DNA from: Nevskiaceae bacterium
GTDB lineage: Bacteria > Pseudomonadota > Gammaproteobacteria > Steroidobacterales > Steroidobacteraceae
Length of the DNA stretch: 64,000 nucleotides
Direction of reading: 5' to 3'
Assembly: GCA_024234075.1 (NCBI GenBank)
Contig: JACKOV010000002.1
Span: forward strand, 310,001 to 374,000
This document shows, piece after piece, positions 17,301-25,635 of the stretch (position 1 is the first letter of the stretch; every line of letters begins with the position of its first letter). Both the position numbers and the translations under genes were made by a program. The notes under the pieces were generated by a model. It made no database searches. It worked only from the letters and a program-made list of their open reading frames with translations, and was not told the DNA's origin.

Positions 17301-18976
17301 TGCTGTCGGCGGAAGAGCGCTGGCCGGACGCGATAGTGCTGCTGGCTGCAAGTCCTACCAGCCATCCGTTCCATGCACTTCAGTTGCTTCAGAATCTCAT
17401 CACCCTCGAGGCACAGAGGGGTGCCGGCGCTCGCTTGTACATCGCAACCTGTGGAGCCCAGGCGGTCGATGGCCACGCGCGCGAGCGTGTCGCGATCGAG
17501 CAGGCGGCGTTCTGGGGTCTGGGTCGGGTACTGGCCGAGGAACATCCTGAGTTATGGGGTGGATTGGTCGATCTCGATCCACTGGCCGACAGCGCCGAGC
17601 GAGCCGCACAACTCGCGGCGCAAATTTGCCGTGGCTCCACTGATCGCCAGATTGCCTGGCGTGACGGAAAACGTTTTGCGCTGCGCTTCGTGGCGCTGGA
17701 CATGGAGTCGGTCGAGTGTGCGATGCCCGCATGGCCTGTCGATGGCGCGTGGCTCATCACCGGCGGTCTAGGCGCCGTGGCGCTGCACCTGGCGCGGTCG
17801 ATGGTGGCGCATGGCGTGCGTCGGCTGGTGCTGTTGGGTCGACATGGGCTGCCCCCGCGCGGTGACTGGCTGGAGACGCCGCCCGATTCACCCTCGGGGC
17901 GGCGCATTGCCGCGGTGCGTGCGCTCGAGGCCGCCGGTGCCAGTGTGCATCTGCTTGTCGCGGATGTGGGCGATCCACAATCTCTCGAGCGTGCGTTGCG
18001 CGAGTATTCCCGTGAAGCATGGCCGCCGATCATGGGCGTGCTGCACGCGGCCGGTGTACTCGAGACGCGCCTCGCTGTGCAGACGGACCGGGCAGCCTTC
18101 GAGCGCGTCTACCTGCCCAAAGTGGCGGGTGCGCTCGCGCTCGAGCGTCTGCTGCCCGAGGTGCAGCGTTTCGTGATGATTTCGTCGATCAGTGCAACGT
18201 TGGGTATCGCCGGCATGGCGGCCTACGCCGCGGCCAATGCGGCGCTGGATGCCTTGGCGCACGATCGCCGCACGCGTAGCCGTCACGGCCTGAGCATCCA
18301 GTCCGGCGGCTGGATCGATACCGGCATGCTCTCCGGCGACGCTGCCGAGACCAATATGGGCCAGTTGCGTGCGATGGGCATACGGGGCCACGAGCCGCAG
18401 CATGCGGTGGCTGTGTTCGATGTGCTGGTCGGCCGGCCGGAGGCCGCGATTACGGTCCTGCCGATCGATTGGGCCGCTTTTCTGGCCGCCAGGCGTGGGC
18501 GCGACCTGGCCATGTACAGCGATCGTGCACCGATCGGGACGGCGGCGGCCAGCTGCGGCGAATCACTCGCCGAACGCTTGGCGGCGCTGGTGGATGCGTC
18601 GGAGCGTCGCCGGCTGATGGAACCGGTGGTCCGTGCAGCGATTGCCCAGGTGCTCAAGCTGAATCCGGCACGAATCGATCCGCGCAAGCCCCTCGGCACC
18701 ATGGGTTTGAATTCGCTGATGGCGATGGAGTTGCGCAATCGCCTGGAGGTGGTACTTGGCCGCGCCCTGTCAGCCACCCTGGCATGGAACTACCCGACGT
18801 TGGAAAGCCTGGTGGCCTTCCTGAGTGGCGAAATGTCCGCCCGAGATCCCGTGCCGGATACCCGCACTGCAGCCGCCACGCATTCGCAAGCCGCCCAGGA
18901 TACGGCGCACGCGATCGGCGCGATCGCGCAACTCAGCAATGAAGATGCGGCGCGTCTGCTGCGCCGCAAGCGTTGA
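14399..18976 (+). CDS. PKS1: type I PKS module KS-AT-KR-ACP
   Basis: 1525 residues, one module. KS about 5-425 with C175 (DTACSSS), H311 (EAHGTGT) and H351 (NIGH) all present. AT about 525-830 with S627 in GHSMGE and VASH at 727-730 in place of the HAFH typical of malonyl-CoA domains, so the extender may be methylmalonyl-CoA or another substituted unit; this is uncertain. KR about 1118-1300 with TGGLG at 1121 and Y1276; it lacks the LDD motif of B-type ketoreductases. ACP serine S1439 in GLNSLMAM. There is no N-terminal docking helix and no loading domain, which fits the first protein of the line. The C-terminal LSNEDAARLL resembles the tail motifs of the other PKS proteins. Predicted product: first extension with a beta-hydroxyl. 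Confidence 0.93.
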   Translation: MSRASIAIVGIGCRFPGGADGPDRFWSLLREGRDAITEIPADRIDLAHFYDARPATPGRIMTRYGGFLERIEQFDAEFFGISPREAERLDPAQRLVLETAWEGLEDAGVDVTQLDGSATGVFIGQWLSDFEGRLFTDPEAVDFYMTTGSGRYCTSGRLSYLLGLRGPSLTLDTACSSSLVAIHLAVRSLRSGECTLALAGGVNIILQPHISVAYSQSRMMAPDGRCKFGDASGDGYVRSDGAGVVVLKLLEQARADGDRIYAVIRGSAVNNDGHSSGSMGTPSREGQEALLRAALTDADVAPAAVGYVEAHGTGTRAGDPVELGALGAILAEGRTPLHRARIGSVKTNIGHTEGAAGAAGLIKAALSLYHARIPASLHCRELNPAIDWARVPFEIARQSVEWPGEGRIAGVSAFGIAGTNAHVVLESADVPSAALPAADSIPEGRSALLVLSARDPAALRELARRYAEHLADADRLRLEAICWNAATRRTALEHRAAFLADDARSMVDRLLAYAVGEPAVAEGTVHAAAVKAPVFVVPGQGGQWVGMARDLMAREPVFRTALRACDTAARPWLDGSLLTQLMLEPGQEGFHLDRIEWIQPALVAIAISYGRWLGSLGIEPSAVVGHSMGEVGAAHLAGVLDLDQAMRIICRRSALMGRTSGRGGMAMIELPMADIDQRLVGREHLLAVAVSNGPRSCVVSGDPAALQALVGELEADGVFCRLVKVDVASHSPQMDEPAAALRQELAGLQPHSEMIPIHSTVLARAAEGRELDAAYWGRNLRQPVRFGACVEQLIDAGTSAFVELGPHPVLTAAISQTAQLRGASVATLACGRRDQSEAATALAVVGSLWAAGHPIDWSKVMRPAAPIDLPSYPWQRERHWVREAAPVDAKRRSGARPVAMDAAHAEWLHVLRWVEAGGLPAPSASQRPGKVLVVGAMSDSGIARVHEAFEAEVAGIQCCATVAEAAVLLSAEERWPDAIVLLAASPTSHPFHALQLLQNLITLEAQRGAGARLYIATCGAQAVDGHARERVAIEQAAFWGLGRVLAEEHPELWGGLVDLDPLADSAERAAQLAAQICRGSTDRQIAWRDGKRFALRFVALDMESVECAMPAWPVDGAWLITGGLGAVALHLARSMVAHGVRRLVLLGRHGLPPRGDWLETPPDSPSGRRIAAVRALEAAGASVHLLVADVGDPQSLERALREYSREAWPPIMGVLHAAGVLETRLAVQTDRAAFERVYLPKVAGALALERLLPEVQRFVMISSISATLGIAGMAAYAAANAALDALAHDRRTRSRHGLSIQSGGWIDTGMLSGDAAETNMGQLRAMGIRGHEPQHAVAVFDVLVGRPEAAITVLPIDWAAFLAARRGRDLAMYSDRAPIGTAAASCGESLAERLAALVDASERRRLMEPVVRAAIAQVLKLNPARIDPRKPLGTMGLNSLMAMELRNRLEVVLGRALSATLAWNYPTLESLVAFLSGEMSARDPVPDTRTAAATHSQAAQDTAHAIGAIAQLSNEDAARLLRRKR

Positions 18977-18983
18977 ACCCATC

Positions 18984-21900
18984 ATGCCCGAATCCACGCG
19001 CCAAGCCTCTCTCTCCGACCTGTCGCCATTGCAACTGGCGTTGCTGGCACAGGAGGTACGTGGGCGCAGCGAAGCGGCGCTGCGGGCCGACCCGATAGCC
19101 ATCATCGGTATGGGTTGCCGACTGCCCGGCAACGTGACGCAACCTGAGGAGTTCTGGAAGCTGCTGTGCGATGGCGTCGACGCGGTGTGCGAGGTTCCGG
19201 CGGGCCGTTGGGACGCCGATGGATCGTACGACCCCGATCCTGCCGTACCGGGAAAATCGGCGACCAAGTGGGGCGGGTTTCTGGATGCCATCGACGGTTT
19301 CGATGCTGCGTTCTTCGGCATTCTGCCGCGTGAAGCCGAGCGGATGGACCCGCAGCAGCGGCTGTTTCTCGAGGTGGCCATCGAGGCACTCGACCATGCC
19401 GGCCTGGCGCGCGAGCGCCTGACGGGGTCACGAACCGGTGTGTTCGTGGCCAGCTATCACAACGATTACGCGCATCTCGAATACAGCGATCCCGAGGCGA
19501 TCGACGCACGCACCCTGACCGGCACCGTGCACAGCGTGCTCGCCAACCGGTTGTCCTATCTGCTCGATCTGCGCGGGCCGAGTCTGTCGATCGATACCGC
19601 CTGTTCGTCGTCTCTGGTGGCGATCCACGTGGCTTGCCAGAGTCTGCGTCACGGCGAGAGCGACATTGCGCTGGCGGGCGGTGTTTCGCTGATGGTGTCC
19701 GACGGCCTGATGATCGCGCTGTCCAAAGTCGGTTTCATGGCACCGGATGGACGCTGCAAGACCTTCGACGCCACGGCTGACGGCTTCGGTCGTGGCGAAG
19801 GCTGCAGCGTCATCGTGCTCAAGCGTCTGGCCGATGCCATCGCCGACGGCGATCGCGTGCTCGCCGTGGTGCGCGGCTCGGCCGTCAACCAGGATGGCCA
19901 CTCGACGGTACTGGCGGCGCCCAATGGTCTCGCGCAGCAAGCCCTGATCCGCGAGGCGCTGACCAATGCGCAGCTGGACGGGTCGCGCATCGGATACGTC
20001 GAAGCCCACGGCACCGGCACGGCCCTCGGTGATCCGATCGAGGTCGAGGCGCTTGCCGCCACGGTCGGGCAGCCGGCCCCCGGTGCAGGCACATGCTGGA
20101 TGGGCGCAGCCAAGGCCAACATCGGGCACCTCGAAGCGGCCGCCGGAGTGACCGGTGTGGTCAAGTCAGTGCTGGTCCTGCAGCACGACGCCATTCCGCC
20201 GCAGGTGCATTTCACGGCTTTGAATCCGCACATCTCGCTGGCCGGTACGCGACTGGCGGTGCCGACGCAACTCACGCCCTGGAAGCCGGGTGCGTTGCCG
20301 CGTTGCATCGGTACCAGTGGATTCGGCGTTGGCGGGACCAATGCCCACGTGATACTCGAAGAAGCGCCTCACCTCGGCGGGACCGAGTCCGTCGAATGGG
20401 CTTCCGCGCCCTGGCTGTTGCCGCTGTCGGCGCAGAGTCCTGCGGCATTGCGTGCCGTGGCGTCGCGCTGGATCGATTTTCTCGGGACGTCTCCGGTGCC
20501 GTTGCCCGCGCTATGTGCGACGGCAGGGGAGCGGCGCTCGCACTACGACCATCGGCTGGCTGTCGTGGCCGGTTCGGTCGATGAGATGCGTATACGCCTG
20601 CAGGCCTTCGTTGACGGTGGGCACCCGACCGGCTTTGCCACCGGGCGGTGCCCGATTGCGGCGGCCGTACGAGTCGCTTTCGTGTTCAGCGGTCAGGGCC
20701 AGCAGTGGCTGGGCATGGGGCGCGAGTTGCTGCAGTGCGAGCCGGTATTTCGCGAGGCGTTGGCCGATGTCGATGCACGCTTGCGCCGACATGTGGAGTG
20801 GTCGCTGCTCGACGAACTGGCTGCACCGGAAGCGCGCTCGCGACTGGATGACACCGAGGTGGCTCAGCCCGCGATCTTTGCCGTCCAGTTCGCCTTGGTG
20901 GCGCTGTGGGCCTCGTGGGGCATTCGTCCGGACGGTGTCGTCGGCCACAGCATCGGCGATATCACGGCACTGCAGGTCGCTGGGATACTGTCGCTCGAGG
21001 AAGCCGTGCGCATCGTGGTGCAGCGCGCCCGTGCCATGCAGCGCGCGACCGGGAGGGGCCTGATGGCAGCGGTGGGCCTCACCGAGGCCGAGGCCGGTGA
21101 GCGTCTCCGGACTCTGGGAAAGAGCCTGTCGATTGCCGCCGTCAACGGCCCGCGCAGCGTGGTGCTGTCCGGCGACAGCGCCGCTCTCGCCGATGTGTTG
21201 CAGTCACTGGAAGCGGCGGGCGTGTCGCAGCGCAGGCTGCCCGTCAACTACGCTTTCCACAGTGCGCAGATGCAGCCGTTTGCCGATGAGCTGGTCGCGG
21301 CGCTCGGCCAGGTCGATTGCGGTCTGGCACGCCTGCCGGTGTATTCGACCGTCGAGGGCCGCGCCCTCGGAGACCAGCGGCTCGACGTCCACTACTTCGG
21401 TCGAAATGTGCGGGAAACGGTGCGCTTCGCATCTGCCATCGCCGCCATGATCGATGATGGCTTCACGGCCTTCGTCGAGATTGCGGCGCACCCGGTACTG
21501 GCCGGTTCGATCGCTGACTGTTCTGCGGGACACGAACACGTGGCCGCGCCGCTGGCATCGCTGCGTCGGGCGCGATCCGAACGCGAAACCCTGCTACTGG
21601 CTTGCGCCGGCCTCTATGCCATCGGCCGCATGCCGGAGTGGCAAGGTCTGCAGCGCGCGCCGGCCAATGTGATCGACCTCCCTCAATATCCCTGGCAGCG
21701 CGAGCGGTACTGGTTGCGCGAACGCCCCGCCGGTGCGATAGCGCACACCCAGCCCGTTGCCGGTGACGACGGGCTGCTCGGCCGTCGTGTGCCCACGGCG
21801 CTTGCCACGGTGTTCGAGTCGTCCTGGCCTGCGGCGGCCCCGGCCTGGCTGTCCGAGCACCGCATTGGCGGTCGATTGCTGATGCCCGGCATGGCGATGC

Positions 21901-24900
21901 TCGAAGCGCTGCGTATGGCTGCAACGCAAGTGCTCGGCGAGCCGCGCGTCGAGTTGATCGACCTGGTGCTGCATCACACCCTGGTACTCGATGAGCAGAG
22001 CGATGGTGCCGTGGCGCCGGGCAGTACCTGGCAGGTCGTGGTGCCCGCGCTGGCCCACGCAGCCGTAGCCGATGCCCCGATCGAGCTCAGTCTGCATCAG
22101 GTCACGACATGGAAAGACGGTGTACCGAGCCAGTGGCGCAAGGTGGCTTCGGCTCGTGCCCACCGCGCGCCGGCGTGTATCACCGCAGGTAGCGGTGAGG
22201 TTCAGGGATCCGACGCCGCCGACACCGCCACGCCGATCGACACCTCGCTTCTCTATGACGAGTTTGCCAGGATCGGTGCCGATTTCGGCCCGAGCTTTCG
22301 CACCATCACGCACCTGTCTTTGCGCCCCGGTGGCGCGACCGCCTGGTTGCAGCGGTCATCGTCGATTGCAGCCTGCCCGGATGAACCAACCGCGGGCGTT
22401 CATCCCACCGTGCTCGATGGCGCATTGCAGGCTTGTTTGGCGGCGATCGGCCAGGGATCACCGCAAGCGCTCTACCTGCCTTTCGCCGTGGACCGTTTCG
22501 AGGTGTGTGGGCCGGTACCGGAACGGCTGCGCGCCGAGCTGCGCTGGACGAGCGAACCTGCCAACGCCGGTTCGCTGGCTTTCGAGATCGCCTTGTGGAG
22601 CGCCGAGGGCTCGCTGGTTGCGCGGCTCGAGGACGTGCGCTGCATGCCGCCGCCGTCCGGTCTGTCGATGCGCGCCGATCCGTGGCTGCACGAGGTGCGC
22701 TGGAGCCCGGTGCCGGATACTCCCGCAACCGCGGCTACCTCCGGCGCCTGGCTGCTGCTGTGCGATGCAAGTGGCGTCGGCGATGCGCTCGCCGCGGCGC
22801 TCGAGGCGCGAGGCCAGCCTTGTCTTCGGGTGCATGCTGCCGCGGATCCGCAGCGATCCGGGCCTCATCATGTGACGGTCGACCCGACTCGGGTGGAGTC
22901 GCTGGAGCGTCTGCTGGCCGATACCCGCTGGCGGAAGGGCCAGCCTCTCGCCGGCATCGTTCATCTGTGGAGTCTCGATATCGCCACGACCGCCTGGTCG
23001 GTCGAAGATGCGCAGGCCCGCTGCCGGACGGAAGATATCCACGGTGCGATATCAGCGCTGACTGCGGTGCAGGCGGCCGCACGCAGTGGCGTCAGTGGCA
23101 CGGCGGCACCACAGATGGTTTTCGTCACGTCCGGTGCGCAGCCTGCCGGCAGTGCGGTATCGCGCGTGGCGGCGGCGGGCTTGTGGGGGTTGTCCAGCGT
23201 CGTGGCGGTCGAGCATCCAGAACTGGCGGTGCGAGTGATCGACATGGACAGCGACCTGACATCCGTTGATGTCACAGCAGTGGCTGCCGAATTGCAGCGC
23301 GGCGCATCGGCGCCACGGCGACTTGCGCTGCGCGGTGCCAAACGCCAGATACCTCGATTTCGGCATCGCCCAATGCCGTCGGCGTCTGGCGGGCATCAGC
23401 TCGCGCTGGGCGCCACTCCGACGCTCGATGCACTGCATTGGGGGCCGCTCAGCTTGCCGCCTCCTGGATCGGCCGAGGTGCGTGTGAGGGTCGTGGCGGC
23501 GGGCGTCAACTTTCGTGATGTGCTCATGGCGTTGGGCATGATCCCGCATGAGTCGGCCTTTTTCGGTGCGGAGTGCGCTGGCGTGGTCACGGCTGTCGGC
23601 GCCGGGGTCGATGATCTGCAGCCCGGCGATGAGGTGTTTGGCTTTGCACCACACAGTCTGGCCAGTGAAGCCAATGTGCCGGCAGCTTTTCTAGTGCGCT
23701 GGCCGGCGGAACTCGGCTCGCTGGAGCTTGCGGCGTCCCTGCCCGCGGTCTATCTCACTGCCATGCTCGGCCTGGAGCGGCATGCGAGCCTGAAGGCGGG
23801 ACAGCGCGTGCTGATCCACGCCGCCGCGGGTGGCGTAGGTCTGGCTGCGCTGCGCCTGGCACAGCGTGCCGGCGCCGAGGTATTCGCCACGGCGGGCTCA
23901 CCGGCCAAGCGGGCCTTGCTGCAATCGCTCGGCGTGCGGCATGTCTACGATTCGCGCTCGCTCGATTTTGCGACCCAGATCCACGCCGCGACCGGTGGCG
24001 CTGGAGTCGACGTGGTACTCAATTCACTGGCGGGCGATTTCATCGCGGCGAGCGTCGAGTCGCTGGCGGCTGAGGGTTGTTTCCTCGAGCTCGGCAAGCG
24101 TGATGTCTGGAGCGACGAGCGGTTTCACCGCGTGCGTCCGCGAGCACGCTACCGTGTCTACGATCTTGGCCAGTCCGCGGCAGCCGACCCCGCCATCGTG
24201 CGGCCGATGCTGCAAGCGCTGATTGCCGGCCTGCGAGCCCGAAGCCTTGGACCACTTCCGCTGCGGGTTTTCGATTTTGTCGAGGTCGGCGATGCCTTCA
24301 GGCTGATGGCGCAGGCGCGACACATCGGCAAGCTGGTGTTACGCGCCCCGGTGCCTGCCCCGGATGGTGCATCGGTCCGGCCCTTGGTGCGCCCCGAAGC
24401 GAGCTACTGGATCACCGGCGGCCTGGGCGCGCTTGGCCTGCACACTGCGCGCTGGCTGGCGCAACAGGGCGCTCGCTACCTGGTGCTGACCAGCCGTCGT
24501 ACGCCGGATGCGACGGCGCGCGAGGTCGTAAGCGCGCTGGAAGCCCAGGGCGTGACAGTGCTGGTGCGCCAAGCGGATGTTGGTGACGCCGAACAGGCGC
24601 GTGCCGTGTTCGACGAGATCACGCGGACGTTGCCGCCGTTGCGTGGCGTGATACATGCCGCGGGGACGGTCGACGACGGCGTGCTGCTGCAACAGGATCC
24701 TGCGCGCTTCGAGGGCGTGCTGCGCGGTAAGGCGCAGGGTGCACGGATACTGGACGTGCTCACGCGTGCAGTGGCGCTCGATTTCTTCGTCATGTACTCG
24801 GCTGTCGGCCTGCTGCTCGGTCCGGCCGGGCAAGGACCCTATGCAGCCGCGAATGCCGAGCTCGATGCCCTGGCGTTCGCACGCCGCGCGGCCGGCTTGC

Positions 24901-25628
24901 CGGCGTTGAGCGTTGCCTGGGGACTGTGGCGCGAGGGTGGTATGGCTGCGACGCTCGAGTCCGCGGGCAAGAACCCCTGGGTCAGCCGTGGTCTGGGCTG
25001 GATCGAATCTGTTCAGGGATTTGCCCGGCTCGAGCGCCTGATGCGCGAAGGCGCGGTACACGCGGCGGTACTGCCGATCGACTGGCCGTCGTTCCTGGCG
25101 CGTCTGCCGGAAGGTGTCGATCCAGACTTTTTCCGGGATCTGGCCGATGGGCCCGCGGCGGCGGCCGTCGGCAAGCCAAACGCGGACGGGACCGGGTCGA
25201 AGCTGGGGCAGGCTGCCGTCTGGCGCAGCCTGCCCGAAAGCCAGCGGCGCGCGGCCGTGGTAGCCCATGTCGCCGATCAGACTCTGCAGGTGCTGGGGTT
25301 GCCCGCAACGACGCAGCTCGATCCACGCACGCCATTGAGGGAAGCCGGCCTCGACTCGCTCATGGCGGTGGAGCTACGCAATGCGCTCACGCGCTCCATA
25401 GGCCAGGCTTTGCCGGCGACGCTGCTGTTCGACTACCCGTCTGTGGATGCTGTGACGAACTATCTTTTGCGTACTTTGAAGCTCGTCCAGGACGAATCGG
25501 GGTCCAGATCCGATAGTTCCGATGCCGTGCAGCAGGTTCGAGCCGAAATTGTCGGGTTGAGCGACGCAGAAGCCGAGGCGCAGCTGCTGGCCGAGCTCGA
25601 CAACTCCGCCCCCCGTGCCCGCCCATGA
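18984..25628 (+). CDS. PKS2: fully reducing type I PKS module KS-AT-DH-ER-KR-ACP
   Basis: 2214 residues from the ATG at 18984, seven bases after the PKS1 stop; a longer frame reaching back to 18825 would overlap PKS1 and adds arginine/proline-rich nonsense. A short N-terminal docking helix (SDLSPLQLALLAQEV) precedes KS (about 35-460; C207, H342, H382). AT (S656 in GHSIGD; YAFH at 756-759, malonyl-like). DH has H959 in an H-x3-G-x4-P motif and D1145 in DGALQ. ER about 1475-1795 with the HAAAGGVG nucleotide-binding loop (from about 1612). KR has TGGLG at 1811 and Y1953. ACP S2125 in GLDSLMAV. All catalytic residues checked are present, so a saturated two-carbon extension is predicted. The tail LSDAEAEAQLLAEL is a likely docking element. 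Confidence 0.94.
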   Translation: MPESTRQASLSDLSPLQLALLAQEVRGRSEAALRADPIAIIGMGCRLPGNVTQPEEFWKLLCDGVDAVCEVPAGRWDADGSYDPDPAVPGKSATKWGGFLDAIDGFDAAFFGILPREAERMDPQQRLFLEVAIEALDHAGLARERLTGSRTGVFVASYHNDYAHLEYSDPEAIDARTLTGTVHSVLANRLSYLLDLRGPSLSIDTACSSSLVAIHVACQSLRHGESDIALAGGVSLMVSDGLMIALSKVGFMAPDGRCKTFDATADGFGRGEGCSVIVLKRLADAIADGDRVLAVVRGSAVNQDGHSTVLAAPNGLAQQALIREALTNAQLDGSRIGYVEAHGTGTALGDPIEVEALAATVGQPAPGAGTCWMGAAKANIGHLEAAAGVTGVVKSVLVLQHDAIPPQVHFTALNPHISLAGTRLAVPTQLTPWKPGALPRCIGTSGFGVGGTNAHVILEEAPHLGGTESVEWASAPWLLPLSAQSPAALRAVASRWIDFLGTSPVPLPALCATAGERRSHYDHRLAVVAGSVDEMRIRLQAFVDGGHPTGFATGRCPIAAAVRVAFVFSGQGQQWLGMGRELLQCEPVFREALADVDARLRRHVEWSLLDELAAPEARSRLDDTEVAQPAIFAVQFALVALWASWGIRPDGVVGHSIGDITALQVAGILSLEEAVRIVVQRARAMQRATGRGLMAAVGLTEAEAGERLRTLGKSLSIAAVNGPRSVVLSGDSAALADVLQSLEAAGVSQRRLPVNYAFHSAQMQPFADELVAALGQVDCGLARLPVYSTVEGRALGDQRLDVHYFGRNVRETVRFASAIAAMIDDGFTAFVEIAAHPVLAGSIADCSAGHEHVAAPLASLRRARSERETLLLACAGLYAIGRMPEWQGLQRAPANVIDLPQYPWQRERYWLRERPAGAIAHTQPVAGDDGLLGRRVPTALATVFESSWPAAAPAWLSEHRIGGRLLMPGMAMLEALRMAATQVLGEPRVELIDLVLHHTLVLDEQSDGAVAPGSTWQVVVPALAHAAVADAPIELSLHQVTTWKDGVPSQWRKVASARAHRAPACITAGSGEVQGSDAADTATPIDTSLLYDEFARIGADFGPSFRTITHLSLRPGGATAWLQRSSSIAACPDEPTAGVHPTVLDGALQACLAAIGQGSPQALYLPFAVDRFEVCGPVPERLRAELRWTSEPANAGSLAFEIALWSAEGSLVARLEDVRCMPPPSGLSMRADPWLHEVRWSPVPDTPATAATSGAWLLLCDASGVGDALAAALEARGQPCLRVHAAADPQRSGPHHVTVDPTRVESLERLLADTRWRKGQPLAGIVHLWSLDIATTAWSVEDAQARCRTEDIHGAISALTAVQAAARSGVSGTAAPQMVFVTSGAQPAGSAVSRVAAAGLWGLSSVVAVEHPELAVRVIDMDSDLTSVDVTAVAAELQRGASAPRRLALRGAKRQIPRFRHRPMPSASGGHQLALGATPTLDALHWGPLSLPPPGSAEVRVRVVAAGVNFRDVLMALGMIPHESAFFGAECAGVVTAVGAGVDDLQPGDEVFGFAPHSLASEANVPAAFLVRWPAELGSLELAASLPAVYLTAMLGLERHASLKAGQRVLIHAAAGGVGLAALRLAQRAGAEVFATAGSPAKRALLQSLGVRHVYDSRSLDFATQIHAATGGAGVDVVLNSLAGDFIAASVESLAAEGCFLELGKRDVWSDERFHRVRPRARYRVYDLGQSAAADPAIVRPMLQALIAGLRARSLGPLPLRVFDFVEVGDAFRLMAQARHIGKLVLRAPVPAPDGASVRPLVRPEASYWITGGLGALGLHTARWLAQQGARYLVLTSRRTPDATAREVVSALEAQGVTVLVRQADVGDAEQARAVFDEITRTLPPLRGVIHAAGTVDDGVLLQQDPARFEGVLRGKAQGARILDVLTRAVALDFFVMYSAVGLLLGPAGQGPYAAANAELDALAFARRAAGLPALSVAWGLWREGGMAATLESAGKNPWVSRGLGWIESVQGFARLERLMREGAVHAAVLPIDWPSFLARLPEGVDPDFFRDLADGPAAAAVGKPNADGTGSKLGQAAVWRSLPESQRRAAVVAHVADQTLQVLGLPATTQLDPRTPLREAGLDSLMAVELRNALTRSIGQALPATLLFDYPSVDAVTNYLLRTLKLVQDESGSRSDSSDAVQQVRAEIVGLSDAEAEAQLLAELDNSAPRARP

Positions 25629-25635
25629 GGCCGTC

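Noticed and set aside
18825..18983. Upstream extension of PKS2
   Set aside because: It overlaps the PKS1 end by 152 bases, and the added residues are low-complexity Arg/Pro; the ATG at 18984 directly precedes the docking helix.
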